Positions 12,466 through 24,764 of a DNA stretch of 64,000 nucleotides are shown here, piece after piece. Each line of letters begins with the position of its first letter. Positions within the stretch are counted from its first letter, which is position 1. The notes below the pieces were generated by a model that worked only from the letters and a program-made list of their open reading frames with translations, made no database searches and was not told the DNA's origin. The position numbers and the translations under genes were made by a program. The DNA comes from Bondarzewia mesenterica (lineage: Eukaryota > Basidiomycota > Agaricomycetes > Russulales > Bondarzewiaceae). The stretch is from positions 1-64,000 of the forward strand of contig SGPL01000037.1 of NCBI GenBank assembly GCA_004802705.1. Reading direction: 5' to 3'.

Positions 12466-12724
12466 GGCAATATCAACAAATGAGGGTCCCCCTCGACGAG
12501 CTCGAACGTTTTATGAGTCGGCAGACAGAATGAAATGACTGCCGCAGGATGTTCTACACGGAGTCGGACTTGGACGCGTCACTTTTTTTTACTTCACGAG
12601 CCAGATTTGGTGTGCAGTCACTGCAGTGGCGGCGTCAGTAGTTCTTACTCACTTCCACCTTCCTCTTTCTCAACCACATCCTCTCTATCTTGTCTTTCTC
12701 AACAACAAAAAAAAGGATTAAATC
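12466..12724 (+). promoter_or_regulatory. Bidirectional promoter between UTP4 and TIM10
   Basis: Only 259 bp separate the two ATGs, which point away from each other. The stretch carries a pyrimidine-rich tract (about 12640-12705) just before the TIM10 ATG, common in fungal 5' leaders. No TATA box is evident. Confidence 0.45.
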
Positions 12725-13144
12725 ATGTCGTTCCTTGGCCGATCCAGTGCGCCCTCAGGGACCGTCAACTCGGAACGCGTTGAGATGGCCGTCAACGAGT
12801 ATGTGACTATACGCGTCTAGCATGCTTTCACTGACTTCCGCCTGCGCATCTCCCATCAGGTTGGACATGGTCACAGATATTTTCAACCGCCTGGTATCGT
12901 ACGTGCTTTTCGGGTACCATGTTGTCCACGTGTTGCAAATATGTTCAATCTCTCGTCTCTTAGCGCGTGTCACACAAAGTGTATCAGCACACGGTACGCA
13001 GAGGGAGACCTGAACAAGGGCGAGAGTGTGTGCATCGACAGATGCGTCGCAAAATTCTTCGAGGCCAACAAAAAGGTCGGAGAGCGGCTACAGAGCGTTG
13101 GTGCGAGCGCGCCAGGAGGGTCAGGAGGCGCACTAGGCTTGTGA
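12725..13144 (+). CDS. TIM10: Mitochondrial intermembrane-space chaperone Tim10
   Basis: A small TIM chaperone that, with Tim9, escorts hydrophobic carrier precursors across the intermembrane space. Three exons: [20 protein letters not shown] followed by MAVNE, then [13 protein letters not shown], then [19 protein letters not shown] and [20 protein letters not shown], with a Gly/Ser-rich tail. The twin CX3C motifs CHTKC and CIDRC, which form the two intramolecular disulfides, are present with normal spacing. The first splice joins GA at the donor (gtatgtg) to GTTGGAC, restoring Glu-Leu-Asp. Length (about 100 residues) fits the family; the NELDMVTD helix and the spacing favour Tim10 over Tim9. 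Confidence 0.92.
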
Positions 13145-13399
13145 GTGTAGGACGGCTTTGTCGGATGTTGATGGCAGAGCGCCAGGGATGTGGAGGTGTT
13201 TTGTCTTGCTGCATAACTTATACATCGCCCTGCTCTAATTCACGGACGTCGACTGGCATCCTCCCCACCCGAAAAAACACTCCACAAACCGACATGGCAT
13301 TGCAGCGAAAACCGAGCGGAGGTATACAACCGAACTCCCACCCCAAAAAAACCGAAAATTGATCGAAATGATGAAAAAACGTGCGTCTAGGGATGGCCA

Positions 13400-13825
13400 T
13401 TATTTCGCGGCATCAGGGAAGCACTCGGCCATCGTCTTCGAATGCTTGTTCTGCGAGTGCTCCTCAAGACTGCGAACATGAGAGACACATCAGCCAACGT
13501 TGGAACATCATCGTCTTCAAAATACGTGCGTGTATACTCACGCAGGTGCACGAGTAGTGATCAACTAAAAGCATGGGTCAATGTCAATGAACGCTACGAC
13601 AAGACAACAGTTCCGCAACAAAAACGCACGAAGGGCTGCCTGCAGATGGAGCACACAATGTTCTTGGCCGCCTCGTTGACCTTGCTCTGACTCTTCGAAC
13701 CTTTTCCCCCATTCTTTTCAGCATTGCGCTCGCGTTTCTGCGCTGCCTTTGCTCCCTGGACCAAGATATCACATTCAGTACAAAAGCCTCCCAGATACGC
13801 TTGCGGAAGTAATTACGTTGCCCAT
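13400..13825 (-). CDS. Small SERF/4F5-like zinc-finger protein
   Basis: A tiny basic protein of the At2g23090/4F5-related group, with a lysine/arginine-rich SERF-like N-terminus and a single C2H2-like finger. It was assembled from several short exons: MGN, then GAKAAQKRERNAEKNGGKG-SKSQSKVNEAAKNIVCSICR, and a last exon RSLEEHSQNKHSKTMAECFP-DAAK. The finger is formed by the Cys pair in CSIC and the His pair in EHSQNKH. The start ATG (13823-13825) is followed at once by a gtaatt donor, and splicing restores MGNGAK, the usual opening. The function of this family is poorly known; nuclear or nucleolar roles are inferred. Confidence 0.82.
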
Positions 13826-14211
13826 AGCAGATGATAGTGTACAGATACGAGAGAAAACTGGACGAGAAGGAGGAACTGAGAAGGAACTGAAGAGGATCAA
13901 GAGCAAGGACGGTGCTGCAAGCCTTAAGGCAAGCCAGACCTCAAGAAAGAAAAGTATCAGTGGACGCACGTGGCGTGATCGAAAATCCACGTGTAAGCTT
14001 GGGCGGCTTTCGAACGTCAAGCTTGATTGAGTTTGAAGGTCAGGAAGTCATCACTTCAAACCTGAAGCAGCACCAGTTGAGTACTCTGATCAACACAAAG
14101 TACGGATAGATTGGTATCAAGTAAGTAAGTACGCATCCTCATCCACGAACTTGAAAGCAATGAAAACAAAAGAACGCAGGTACGATCATCTCCCCGAGCG
14201 ATCATTGTACA

Positions 14212-15689
14212 TCAACATTTACCATTGACAACGTCAAAGGTCGGAAGCGTGTCAGCGATATCCGAGTCATTGTACACCCTGAAGCGGTCGCTCGGCACGC
14301 CTTCGAATGCAGATGTGAATCGCGCGTCCGTATTGTTCGCCCCATCCACGCGACGGATCCAGATGCAAGAGACAAAGTCAGGTCCAAAGCGGCGAAAGCT
14401 AGTAGAATTAAAAGAAGTCAACATGAATCACAACATTGAAAGAAGGACCAGAACTTACATTTCGCCGTATGTCTCGGGATCTTTCTGCGTTGAGTCGCCG
14501 ACGGTCAAGAACTTCTTGCCGGGGTACATCCCATGTATGGTCTCGATCTGCCCAACCTTGTACTCGAAAATCTCGTCGTTGTCTGTCACGAGGTCGATCA
14601 GACCCTCGATGTTCGTGAACGTCAGGTTCTGAAGAAAGATCGGCCCATTGGGATATGTGGTTGAGATGAAGTCGTTGAGGAAGGGATAGAGCTGGAATGG
14701 TGAGCCGGAGACGTAGAAGAATGCCGGATTAGAAAGAGCGTTATTCAAATAACTGTAAAGCTCTGGCATCTGTGCAATGATGCGATTACAACCATGCTTG
14801 CTAGGATTCTGAGGACCAGACTCACCCCAGACACAGGTGCAGGGTCATCGATGAAGGTTGCTTCGAGGACTTTGACTGTGTCAAGCGTATTGGTGATCTT
14901 GAAAGCAGATTAGCACAGAGAAAGATCTGATTAGAATGATTAAAACATACCTTAACGGTATCGTCAATGTCTCGAAAACGTCAGAGCTATATCATCTGTC
15001 CACAATTATCAAGATCAAATAGAACATACCAGAAATCACTCCGAATCCATCTGCTTGTGATGTGAACACCGTTGCAGTGAACGTCCTATCATCATTCGAC
15101 TTGACGGTTGCATTGAGCCTGCTACCGTCACAACTTCCTAACGTCGCGTTCCTGAGGACCATGCCGAGATCGCCACCTAATCCCGCGATGCTGTCTAGCG
15201 TCGCCGTTCCCGGGCTGCACCCATCGACCGTAATTGGAACCTCCTTCCTGCCCAATCCAATGGTTGCAAACAGTTGCAGCCTGTCACTAATCCTGTCAAT
15301 ATCTCCAGCCACGCTCTTGCCTAGTGTATCAGAAATGAAGGACGCTGCCGCATCAAGGACGGGGGAGACGTCGAGTTGACGGAGGGAGACGTATGCCTGT
15401 AATTGGGCGATCGTCGTCTTGCCGGCAGCGTCGAGGAAGCCGGGCGCGTTGAAAAGTGCGAAGAAATGCTCTCAAAAAAGACGACACGTAGTCGCTGCAT
15501 GGGCGGAAAAAAAGTGGATTGGAGAGTGAGAGGAGCAACTGGGATGAAACGCGCATGCTGGACGACCGTGAGTGCCAAGAGTGAAGCAATGCGCGAGGAC
15601 GACCGTGATGTGCAAATGAAGGATGTGGGGTCGTGAGAGCACCTACCAGCCGCGACTGGGATGATTAGCGAGAAATCAAGTTTATACAC
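14212..15689 (-). CDS. App1-type phosphatidate phosphatase domain protein (DUF2183)
   Basis: A haloacid-dehalogenase-like phosphatase of the App1 domain family; yeast App1 dephosphorylates phosphatidate and diacylglycerol pyrophosphate at endocytic sites. Visible blocks are GFLDAAGKTTIAQLQAYVSL, a beta-rich N-domain with GLGRKEVPITVDGCSPGTA, the catalytic signature DIDDTVK (about 14951-14975, DxDxT), MPELYSYLNNALSNPAFFYV, SGSPFQLYPFLNDFI, YPNGPIFLQNLTF, YPGKKFLTVGDSTQKDPETY and, after a last intron, FVSCIWIRRVDGANNTDARF, ending VNGKC. The start is uncertain. The ATG at 15689 gives MYKLDFSLIIPVAA, which could be part of a secretion signal. No actin-binding tail as in yeast App1 is present, so it resembles short, possibly secreted basidiomycete relatives. 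Confidence 0.82.
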
Positions 15690-16222
15690 CAGGAAGAGTG
15701 TAAACTAAGGCCTCCAGGACTCAAGAAGAAAAGAAGGGGAAGACGTTGAAGCATGGAGCATTCGGAGGAGGTGATGGGTTGACGGTTGCTGCTATTTGGT
15801 TGAAACAAATGATATTTAGCAAGTAATCCGAGTGGTACAGTCATGACTAATGATTGCTAGCATGTGGAACGTGAAAGTTCATTTTGGGATAGCTGGGTAT
15901 CGCAAGGGTATCGAATTGCAAGATGCCGTTGAACGACGGGGAGGAAGTTCAAGAAGAACAACGCGGCGCTCGCCGGGGGCGGACCGACGCGGTTGTGGCG
16001 CGTACATGCACGTGAGGCTCAGTCACTTGCTCAGTCTAGCCTCCCACTGGTTCCGTCCGAAGTGAGTGCGAGCCCGCATGGAACATCCGAAAATCCATCT
16101 AAACTCATGTGCCTTCGAGTCAGGTTCCTGACGGTACTTAAATGATACCTTGGGCTCTGACTCGCCGTTCGGTCCGTTCTGCTTCGTTCCCTCGCCGCAT
16201 CTTATCCCACAGAAGAACCATC

Positions 16223-17807
16223 ATGACTGCCAACATCGAGGACGCTAGATCTAAGGTCGCAGACCTTGTCAAGTTCGACATCTTGACCCCGACCCAAGCA
16301 GAGGATAATGCAAAGCAAATCAGAGACATGGGCAGATGCTTCATCTGTGAGTACTTACACAATCTGGCCTTTAGCATTAACTGACCTGGCGTAAAGCGGA
16401 TACCATCACAGGTATTCGGAAACTGGACTTTCAGCGGCATATGAAGATCTCTGAAACAATCTTGTCCAGTTCCAAGCAAGGAAATGTACGAGTATGCCGT
16501 ACAGGCCTCTCTCGGCGACGATGTATACCACGAACCGTCAACGATCGCTCTTGAGGCACACATGGCCCAGTTGACTGGGAAAGAGGCTGCTCTCTTCATG
16601 CCCTCCGGCACCATGTCTAACCAAATTGCTTTGAGGACGCATCTGAAACAGCCTCCGTATTCAGTTGTCTGTGACCACCGCGCTCATATAAATAAATATG
16701 AGGCTGGTGGTGCGGCCTTCCACTCTGGTGCTCATCTCATCACTGCCATACCTTCTAACGGTAGGATACACAGGTTCTGTCGTACCGGCGGCATCGCTGA
16801 TCGATATATCCATCTCGCAGGCCATCATCTCACACTAGAAGATGTCCAGGACTTCGTTGTCACTGGCACAGATCTTCACTTGTAAGTCGTTCGTATGTTC
16901 ATCATGACTTTGTCTTACGCGTCCCCCTTCCAGTGCTCCGACTGAGATCATAGAACTCGAGAACACCTTGAATGGCACCATCATTCCCCAAGATGAGGTC
17001 ATCCGCATTTCAGACTACGCCCACAGCCAAGGTATCAAAATGCACCTGGACGGTGCACGGATTTGGCATGTCGCTGCAGAAACTGGCACGCCCCTCTCCG
17101 GACTATGTGCGCCTTTTGATTCTGTCAGCCTGTGCTTCAGCAAAGGCCTCGGTACGCCTATAAAACTCTACTTGTCTCAAATCCCTTCCCCTCTAACTTG
17201 ATGGGATATCCACCCCTTATCAGGTGCACCCATCGGTTCTTGCCTGGTCGGTAGGAAAGAATTCATTACCAAAGCACGCTGGTTCCGCAAGCTGTTCGGT
17301 GGCGGGATGCGCCAAACAGGCATCCTCGCCGCTTCTGCGGCATATGCACTCACCTACAATTTCCCAAAATTACCTCACGTCCACACTCTCGCTCAGCGGC
17401 TCGAACAAGGCCTCCGGGACCTCGGTGCGGAGATCACCAGTGCTGCTGAAACTTGCATGGTATGTATCCCCCTCCCTCCCTCTCTCACCTCGCCTCTCAA
17501 CCTCGCCCTTCTCCTGCTCGGATGCGTCCCACAGGTCTTCTACGATCCTTCGCCTCTCGGCCTGGATTACGCTGAAATCGCCGAGCGTGGCAGCCAGCTC
17601 CCAGAGCACCTCACGCTTGGTGGATCCCGTCTGGTCGTGCATATTCAGACGACGGAACAGGCCGTCGACGATTTCCTTGCTCTCATACGCACGCTTGCCG
17701 AGGAGAAGCGCAAGGCGGGCTTCGTCCGTCCCGAGAGCAAACCACAGACGAATGGGAGGCCCAAGGATATCTATGTCCGACCGCAAAAGAAGCAGACGAT
17801 GGCATGA
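16223..17807 (+). CDS. GLY1: L-threonine aldolase (low-specificity, GLY1-like)
   Basis: A PLP enzyme that cleaves L-threonine or allo-threonine to glycine and acetaldehyde, a cytosolic glycine source. Exon 1 from ATG 16223 gives MTANIEDARSKVADLV and ends in DMGRCFI. A tiny second exon adds SDTITV, corresponding to the family's RSDTVT. It continues PSKEMYEYAVQASLGDDVYH, TGKEAALFMPSGTMSNQIAL, CDHRAHINKYEAGG, FAPTEIIELENTLNG, GIKMHLDGARIWHVAAETG (Asp that pairs with the PLP nitrogen), SLCFSKGLGAPIGSCLVG (PLP lysine in SKG), GGGMRQTGILAASAAYAL, and ends in a Lys/Gln-rich tail. All catalytic residues are visible. The stretch upstream of SDT extends further than in yeast. Confidence 0.92.
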
Positions 17808-18672
17808 GCCTGTTGTGCCCAGGAGGGAAGTCCAAATCGCACTTGTGTATCTAGACTCGGAGGACAGAGGTTATCGTTGTGTTTTCTGCACCGGTATATT
17901 ATAGATAGTTATGTTGTATCAGCGTTGGTTTTGCAGTCACCCTCAAGAGTCGGCGCCTCGAATGCAGAATATCGAGAAAGAATGCCAGGAAAATAACTTA
18001 CTTGAAGTGCTTTGGCATTCTTCTGTCGTTTGCAAGTCTTCAGGACGTGTCGATCGATGAGCGCTTGAGCTGAGCAGCGTGGTAGCGGTGCTACAATCAG
18101 TCAAGCAAGGAAGAAAAAACAACTATGAACCCATTTTCTGTAGGAGGACAAAATTTCGGCTGCCTGGCCAAAGAAACAATAGACGGTTTCCACTCGTAAG
18201 GTGTACTTCTAACTGCGGATGCGAGAGCAAACGCTGTGCAGTTGGCAAAGGGGATGGTCTACGCATATGCACTCCAGCGGCGAGAAGGAAGAATAAAAAG
18301 GGTCCGTCTCATACGTACGACTTCTTTGGAATTCTGTAAGAACAATGTGTAAGAAAGAACAATAAAAAACGTGCGAGGGGGGGAATACTATGTCGAAGTA
18401 CAAATTGCGCGAGGAGATGGTATCGGAGCAATGCAAAGGGATGACTGGCAGAAGGTGATGGGTGGGTGTTCGAGGGCGGTAAGGTTAAATGGATATGCGG
18501 TATATAAATGTGAGTTGGTGGGGGCAATGACAGTAAGAGAAGGACGGACGGACGAACAACAGAACGATGGGCACAGGCGCTCTGATGATACTAATACATA
18601 TAAGCATGCTTTCAGCTCCAAGACTGCAAGAAAGTCAAGATGCTAGAGCTCAAAACGAGACGCACGCATGCG
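17808..18672 (+). other. Convergent intergenic region, no gene seen
   Basis: About 860 bp lie between the 3' ends of the threonine aldolase and glycosyltransferase genes. Open frames here are short, lack family motifs and do not extend by splicing. The stretch presumably holds the two 3' UTRs and terminators. Confidence 0.4.
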
Positions 18673-21180
18673 TTATCGGCGACGGTGATGCCTCCAGTGT
18701 CTACTCGTCTCCACAGGCCGGCTCTGCATCATCGCATGTGCCCGTTCGCGCTGTTTGTCACGCTCGGTTTTCTCGTCGCCTTCCAGGAGCGCCAACGCTG
18801 TCTCCAAATACCACATATTCTTCTTGATGAAATGCACCACCACCGTTCCGCCCACACGCTTGCCCTCGTAGCGCGTCTTGCGGCCCTCGCGCTGACTCCA
18901 AGCATCCTCCGCCGTCAAAATACTCCCTGAATCCATAAATCCACGATCACAAGCCCAAGTAGATGAACAAGGAGGTTTTTTTGTATAAGACCGTGGGAAC
19001 GCACCTTCATTGAGCAACGACATGTCGCTGCCTTCCACGAGCGCCTCGACGCTCTGCAGTATCGTCAAATTCGACAGCGGAGCGGAATACCGCCTGCCGA
19101 ACGACGATACGGTAGAGCGTGACCAAGCTGGAGGAATAGGTGCATTGTTACCACTGCCGCCCGTGGGCGCCACCAAAACCGACGGTGAATTTCCAGTCAG
19201 ATCTTGTGGCGTCTTATCAAAGTAGGCCATGATCCCGCGGCGCACGCGCGCTGCTTCCGACGGGAAGAGAAATCCGTGTGAGTACCTAGATTGACAGTTA
19301 TCTCTTGCAGACGCGCCATGGATACTGTGACTGCAACTTACACGGTCCCGGAGCGCGGATGGTCGTACATCCAACAGCGCTCGCTCGCCCACCAGACGTC
19401 ATCGGCGCGAGGATGCAATCGCATCCATTTAGAAGTTTGTTTGTCCTCCGCTCCACGAGCGGAGCCCTTCACAGCAGGATCTTTCGATACCCAATCGACG
19501 AGGCTCCAGCTCAACGCATAGAGCTCGCCAGCCATAAAACGTTTCTTCACGAGATATCCCCAATATATTAGTGGGTCGTCATCGGGGGACGGACTGGGTT
19601 CACGGGATGTTCGTGAGGAAGAAGAACCGGACCATTCAGGGAGCCCATCGTTGCCTGGCTGTGCAGACGGAACGTTGCGCGCTCTGATAGGACGGGTTTG
19701 GTCGCCCAGCTGAATGACGCGGGCGGACTTTTCGTGCAGCTGGACGCGCATGCGAGCTTCGAGCTCGGCGACCATCACGAACGAATCGTCGTCCGCTTTG
19801 ACGACGAAGTCAGGGCGCACCCAGTATCGGGGTCGGCTTGAACCGTGGTCGACCCACGCGTGAGAGGGATCATGTTGCGCGAGTGGAGGTGGAGGGACGG
19901 TCACATTCGAGTAAGAAAATCGCGGCAAGGGCTCATCGGTGTCAAAGTAGAGTGGTGGAACCCATGTCCCCGTTGCGGCCCAGGTGAAGAACGCGTGAGA
20001 CTTGCCAGCATTCATATTTTCTGCGATGGGCAAGATGACGATGTCATGGTACTCTGCAATGACGAAAATCCCTCAGACCGTTTGAAATGAAAACAGGAGA
20101 GAACATGCCGGAAACGCACTCTCAATTTCGAGCTGGACCCTCCGTTCCCATTCTCTCCGCGGTTGACCCAATATGAAACGTATGACCGTTCGAGAAGTCC
20201 CATTTCCGCCATCACCTTCTCCCGCACCCACGCGGCTGCGTGGGTGACTCGCCCATGTTGTTCGCACGAGCATTCGACGTTCAAAGGACGAATCCATAGA
20301 GAAAACGCCGATGAAGACGCCGGCCGGAGGTAGCGAGTCGAGGTTATCCGGAGGGAAGTGTGACAGCGAGGGACCAGAAGATATTGCGAAAGGATCATAA
20401 GGGGACGAATTAAGGAAACGAGATTTGGTGGATATTGATGGGGCTGAGCAGTATGCTCGCCACGGCAAAGGTTCTTTATCGGGGTTCAGGATGTACATTA
20501 AGAGGAGGGTGATTGATATGGCGAGTAGAGTGAAGAGAAGGAGCGTCAGGAGCTACGAGGAAGTCAGCACACCTCCGGCCCCATACAAACACAAAATGAG
20601 GGATGGTACACACGATTGGGATAGGTCTTATAGGGAAAAGTGGATGTCGAATAATTTTCCGGATGCTCCTCTTCACTGTCCTGAACCCAAACCTGCGATA
20701 GCCTCTCCGCGGATGTGGGAATTCGGGACCACGTGTCCTCCACCAACGGTGCTGCTCGTCCTGTAGCCAAGCATCTCGACGTATCCCTCCCAGCAGCGTC
20801 GCGCCCAAGGTCGGCGAGCCAGGATCGCTATCCGAGTCAGAGGATGACGCAGATGACATGCCGAACGAGTAGAAGGGGGGCAATGGGGAACTGGAACGCG
20901 ATGGGATGGGCGTGTTCATATCGGTCGAAGAGACCAAGGATATGGAAGAGGCATTCGGCCTTTGAGGCGCGGAAAGGAAGTCGGATTGAAATGAGGTGCC
21001 GGAGTGGTCTGGGAAGTCGAGTGACGGTGAAGAAGAGAAGGAGGTGCGAATTCGCGGGTGGGAGAGGGAGGCCCTCGCAGACGAGGGAGGCTCGAGCGCG
21101 TCGGAGTCGCCGCGATCCTCAAAACGGGCGGTCGAAGGACGGGAGTTGGACGAACCGAGCGCAGTAAAGGCGAGGGCCAT
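18673..21180 (-). CDS. Golgi type II glycosyltransferase, galactosyltransferase (GT31)-like
   Basis: A predicted Golgi glycosyltransferase. Order: a long Ser/Pro-rich cytosolic N-terminus (about 180 residues, from ATG 21180), a single transmembrane helix LLTLLLFTLLAISITLLLMY, then the lumenal domain. That domain contains AGVFIGVFSMDSSFERRMLV, RTTWASHPRS, VIRFILGQPRREWE, YHDIVILPIAENMNAGKSHA, PDFVVKADDDSFVMVAELEA (the DDD is the metal and nucleotide-sugar site), YWGYLVKKRFMAGELYALS, ADDVWWASERCWMYDHP and HGFLFPSEAARVRRGIMAYF. The C-terminus is VVVHFIKKNMWYLETALALL plus a basic tail. A 61-nt intron at about 20553-20613 separates the cytosolic exon from the membrane helix. The RTTW and KxDDD blocks match GT31; donor and acceptor sugars are unknown. 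Confidence 0.8.
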
Positions 21181-22088
21181 GAGGAGGAAAGAAAAAGAGC
21201 GAATGGTCGGCTAGTAGATCAAGGAAATAATTACGAGGTATTCAATAAGCATTACCCGCCACGCTCAACTTGTTAGCTGCTGGTTAACGTTTCTGAGCCT
21301 TGATAGACGCCCACGTTGCACCCCTGGCGACCACAAAATGCACAAAAACAGTCTAACCTCTAGGCAACAGGACACAGAAATCGGAGACGAGATGTTGAAC
21401 GGAAGAGAAAGGGAGGGAGCTCAGCTGAGCTCAGGCCAACCTCTTTTCCGAGCACCCTAACAGTAATATCGAATGTACTCAAGTTCCTTACACAGGATGA
21501 GGTAATCACGGTACACAATTCATGCTCCTGCATTGACGTCTATTGACGTACTTCTTTCCGCAGCAAACGTTCGCCCGGCAGCCCCTGGCACATTAACCAC
21601 TGATTATTAGCCTTGGATTAGCACAAGCATGTAATTAGATGGAAAGGTGCACGTCGATGATCTTGATTTTTGGCCGGTATCATTAAGCCATATCACCATC
21701 GGTACTTACAACAACATCCTCCAGATCTGAGCCTATATCCACCTCAGAAGACATTATGCCTGCGATGTGAGCGAGCGAGTTCGGTTCTCATACCGGTCAA
21801 TAGAGGCCATTTGCATGCAGGCGGGCCCACATGCAGACGCTGAGCGTCTGAGCTCCTCGTGAGGGAACGCTTTTTCTAGACACGCGCTGTTCATTCTGAT
21901 CCTCGCGCGTACGACTCGATGCGGTGGCACATCAAGTATCCAAGCAAAATCGCAAGTTGCACTCAGATCTGATCGAGCGCTTTGCAAAAATGTGGCGTTA
22001 TTTTCTGAGTTATCGCTTCAGATACAATCAAAACACCGACGCCTGAAAACTTTAGGGAAGGAAGAGTCAACTTGATGCCTTTTCGATA
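21181..22088 (+). other. Gene-free stretch between glycosyltransferase and GST genes
   Basis: About 900 bp upstream of the glycosyltransferase start and downstream of the GST stop. It must hold the promoter of the former. I see no conserved coding block, tRNA cloverleaf or repeat. A short direct repeat (tgacgtctattgacgta) lies at about 21535-21550 and resembles paired half-sites of a bZIP or CREB-type element. Confidence 0.35.
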
Positions 22089-23488
22089 TCACGCATTTCC
22101 TCCATACACCTTCTTCCAGCTCGGCCGCTCCTTGACGTTATCCCAAATGATAGACAGCTTGGCCTGAGCAACCGGGTTCGTCGGGGTGGTCCCCTCAGAG
22201 CTCGGCGCCTGCGAACTCGGAGGGAAGGCGTCCTTGGGCAGTCTGAACCCGCCACCAACGTGCTGCTCCAGCTTCCGAATGGCATCAGCGCCATTGTCCA
22301 TCGTGCTGCCTCCTGACAATTTGATCAACCAAGCGAGCCATGCCACGATATGGATGTCCGCGATGGAAAACTGGTCACCTAAACAGGGACGATATCATGA
22401 ATCAATCGAACGACCGAGTTTTGCTTGGCAGATTTACCGAGGGCGTAAGGGCCGACGAGCTCCTTGGTCAATTTGGTCAGGACCAGAGCGAGCCCGACCT
22501 CCCAAGCAGCTTTGGTGTTATCGAAATAATCCTGGCGGTATTTCTTCCCAGCATCACTGAGTTCTGCATCGGCCTTGCCGGCGTCCGACATCGTGATCAA
22601 CATCTCCTCCGTCGCACGCTTCTTCTCCAACCAGAAGGTCTTTGTCTTTTCCGAGACGCTGATGGAGCTCGACTTGTTGTCGCTCAGGTAACGATCGAGG
22701 GCGTCACACCGCCCGCGAAGGAAGGGGAGGACAGTCTTGGAGACGGAGTGCAGTGTGGACGAGTCGCGCGCGTTCATGTAGAAGAGAAGCTCTGGAGAGG
22801 CGGGGCCTGCATGGACCAAATCGATGATTGTTTTAGATACTCCAGAGAGGGATATCGTTGCAGGAGAGAGAACCGGCGCAGGAGCGAAGGACGTTGTATG
22901 CGTCCGCGACATTGCAGATCGTGAGCGGTCAAGCAGCTCCACGATGGCCTGCAGAACGACATCACAAAAAACGGTAAGAAGATGGGATGGATAATCATAC
23001 TGTAGTGTCTGTGACGGCTTTATATCGGCTCTCGATCTCTGCGGGGAGCGTGTTCTCGAACGGAACGATAAGAGCTGGCAAAGTTCCTACATCGCCTCAG
23101 AATGTCAGCAACTGTACAACGGATTCAAACGACGCGTACCCTTTGGATTGAGCCTCAAGAAGCTCGGGGAAAAATTCTGTCCCTTTGCTGGAGAACAGGA
23201 TTCGGGTCCAGCAAATTTGGATGATAATGAGATGCATTTGCCTACCCAAGTCCACCATCTTGAGATCGACCTCATCGTCTCCGTAGCCCTTCTCTTCCCT
23301 GTAAGCATCGTGGCTCAGCCTCTCCATATCTCATACAGTAATCAACATACAAAGCAAGGCGAACTGGATGCAGGTCAGGTCAACACGACGACGAGGATGC
23401 AAAAGAGATCATCACCAGCTGAAGACCATACATGGTGCGGATCGTAGTACAACACGGCCTTGGGTACCACTTTCGTCGAGGTCGCCAT
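22089..23488 (-). CDS. Glutathione S-transferase family protein
   Basis: A thioredoxin-fold GST-like protein, probably cytosolic and involved in detoxification. The N-domain starts MATSTKVVPKAVLYYDPHHV and continues EKGYGDDEVDLKMVDLGR and FLRLNPKGT with P-tv-P-like sequence before ENTLPAEIESRYKAVTDTTA, matching the cis-Pro and glutathione-binding region. The C-terminal helical domain is unusually long. It has a large insertion (SRTHTTSFAPAPVLSPATIS through PELLFYMNARDSSTLHSVSK) before the canonical LDRYLSDN, the block GKKYRQDYFDNTKAAWEVG, FSIADIHIVAWLAWLIKLSG and the end ERPSWKKVYGGNA. Such extended GSTs are common in agaricomycetes. The catalytic residue cannot be assigned. Confidence 0.83.
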
Positions 23489-23978
23489 GTTCGTGAATGG
23501 AATAGATGATAACGATAGATGTGAGGTGGGATCAGAGAGGACAAGGGGATCGTTACAATCGCGTATGGAGGCAGACCGAGTCGTTCAGGTCCAGTATATA
23601 TGAACCAAACAGGTATGACATCATTCGAGCCCGTCACTGTCAGATGAATCCAGCAGGGTCCAGCAGTCCCGAGCCGTGTCGACTACCATCCATTTTGTCT
23701 GGAAAGATACAGATATCGTCATGTCGGTCTCGTGAAAGTATTGTGTTCCGGACTTCCACACAATTACAAGCAGCTAGAGATGATAGGTCGGTAATGTGAA
23801 GTCGAAGTCGAAGTTGAAACAAGACGAGACAAATTCGGAAGGCGAGTATAAGGTCTTTCACGTGCCGAACTTTCTAGATCCCAAAAGATCCCAAAGCAAT
23901 GGACGCGTTCGACATACAAAACCCAAAGCCCTGTAACTTCCTACCACCCCGCGATATCTCTCAGAGCCAAAATCCATC

Positions 23979-24764
23979 ATGACCACCATTAGGTAGGCCT
24001 CGACATATACCCTACTCAGTTCTAGACGCTCTCTGACGCGTTCGTCCAGACATGAGTTCTACGAAACTGATGAAAAGCTCATCCTCACTGTATTCGACCG
24101 TGGCTCCGATCCAGCACAAGTGAACGTCAAATTTGAGCCAAGAGCTGTAATATTATTTGATGTCCCTCCTCCTGTACCTGCTAAACCAATCTCCGCTCAG
24201 GTTGTGTACGAGAACGGAGACAAGAAGCTCGAGTTGCAGCCTCTTAAGGGGCAGATCGATCCAGAGCGAAGCAACTTCGCCGTGGGCAAGGTCAAAGTCG
24301 AAATACGCCTCGTAAAGGCCGTACAAGGGCGCTGGGGAGCTCTCATAGGCGATGCTCCGGATCGTACGCGCTTCCCATGCTTGCCACACGCCATCGATCA
24401 CTGACCCCCCGCTTGGTGCACAGCTCTCTCTTCCTTCCCCAGTACGTCCAGCCCTGAGCCCAAACCCTCAGGCAGCACGTTGGCCCAGGCAAGGAAGAAC
24501 TGGGATAAAGTGACGACGAATATTCTCGAATCTGAGAAGGAAAAATCAACCAGCGAAGATCCTAATGTCGGCGGAGACAGCACTGTCAATAAGTTTTTCC
24601 AGGACCTGTTTTCGAACGCCGACGAAGATACACGGCGGGCGATGCTGAAGAGCTTCCAGGAGAGTGGAGGGACGACGTTGAGTACCAACTGGGCAGAGGT
24701 GTCCAAGGCGCCGGTGGAAGTGAAGCCCCCACAGGGGAGTGAATGGAAGAAGTGGGCTGCGTAA
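23979..24764 (+). CDS. SGT1: SGT1-like HSP90 co-chaperone (CS and SGS domains)
   Basis: An adaptor that links HSP90 to client complexes, such as kinetochore and SCF ligase assembly in yeast. Exon 1 is only MTTI plus a partial codon. It joins RHEFYETDEKLILTVFDRGS-DPAQVNVKFEPRA, then an intron, then VVYENGDKKLELQPLKGQID, SNFAVGKVKVEIRLVK and GRWGALIGD, forming the CS (p23-like) domain. The SGS domain follows: ARKNWDKVTTNILESEKEKS, VNKFFQDLFSNADEDTRRAM, KSFQESGGTTLSTNWAEVSK and GSEWKKWAA. The N-terminal TPR domain of yeast and plant SGT1 is absent, and the protein starts directly at the CS domain, as in other short basidiomycete versions. It diverges from the GST gene. Confidence 0.9.
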
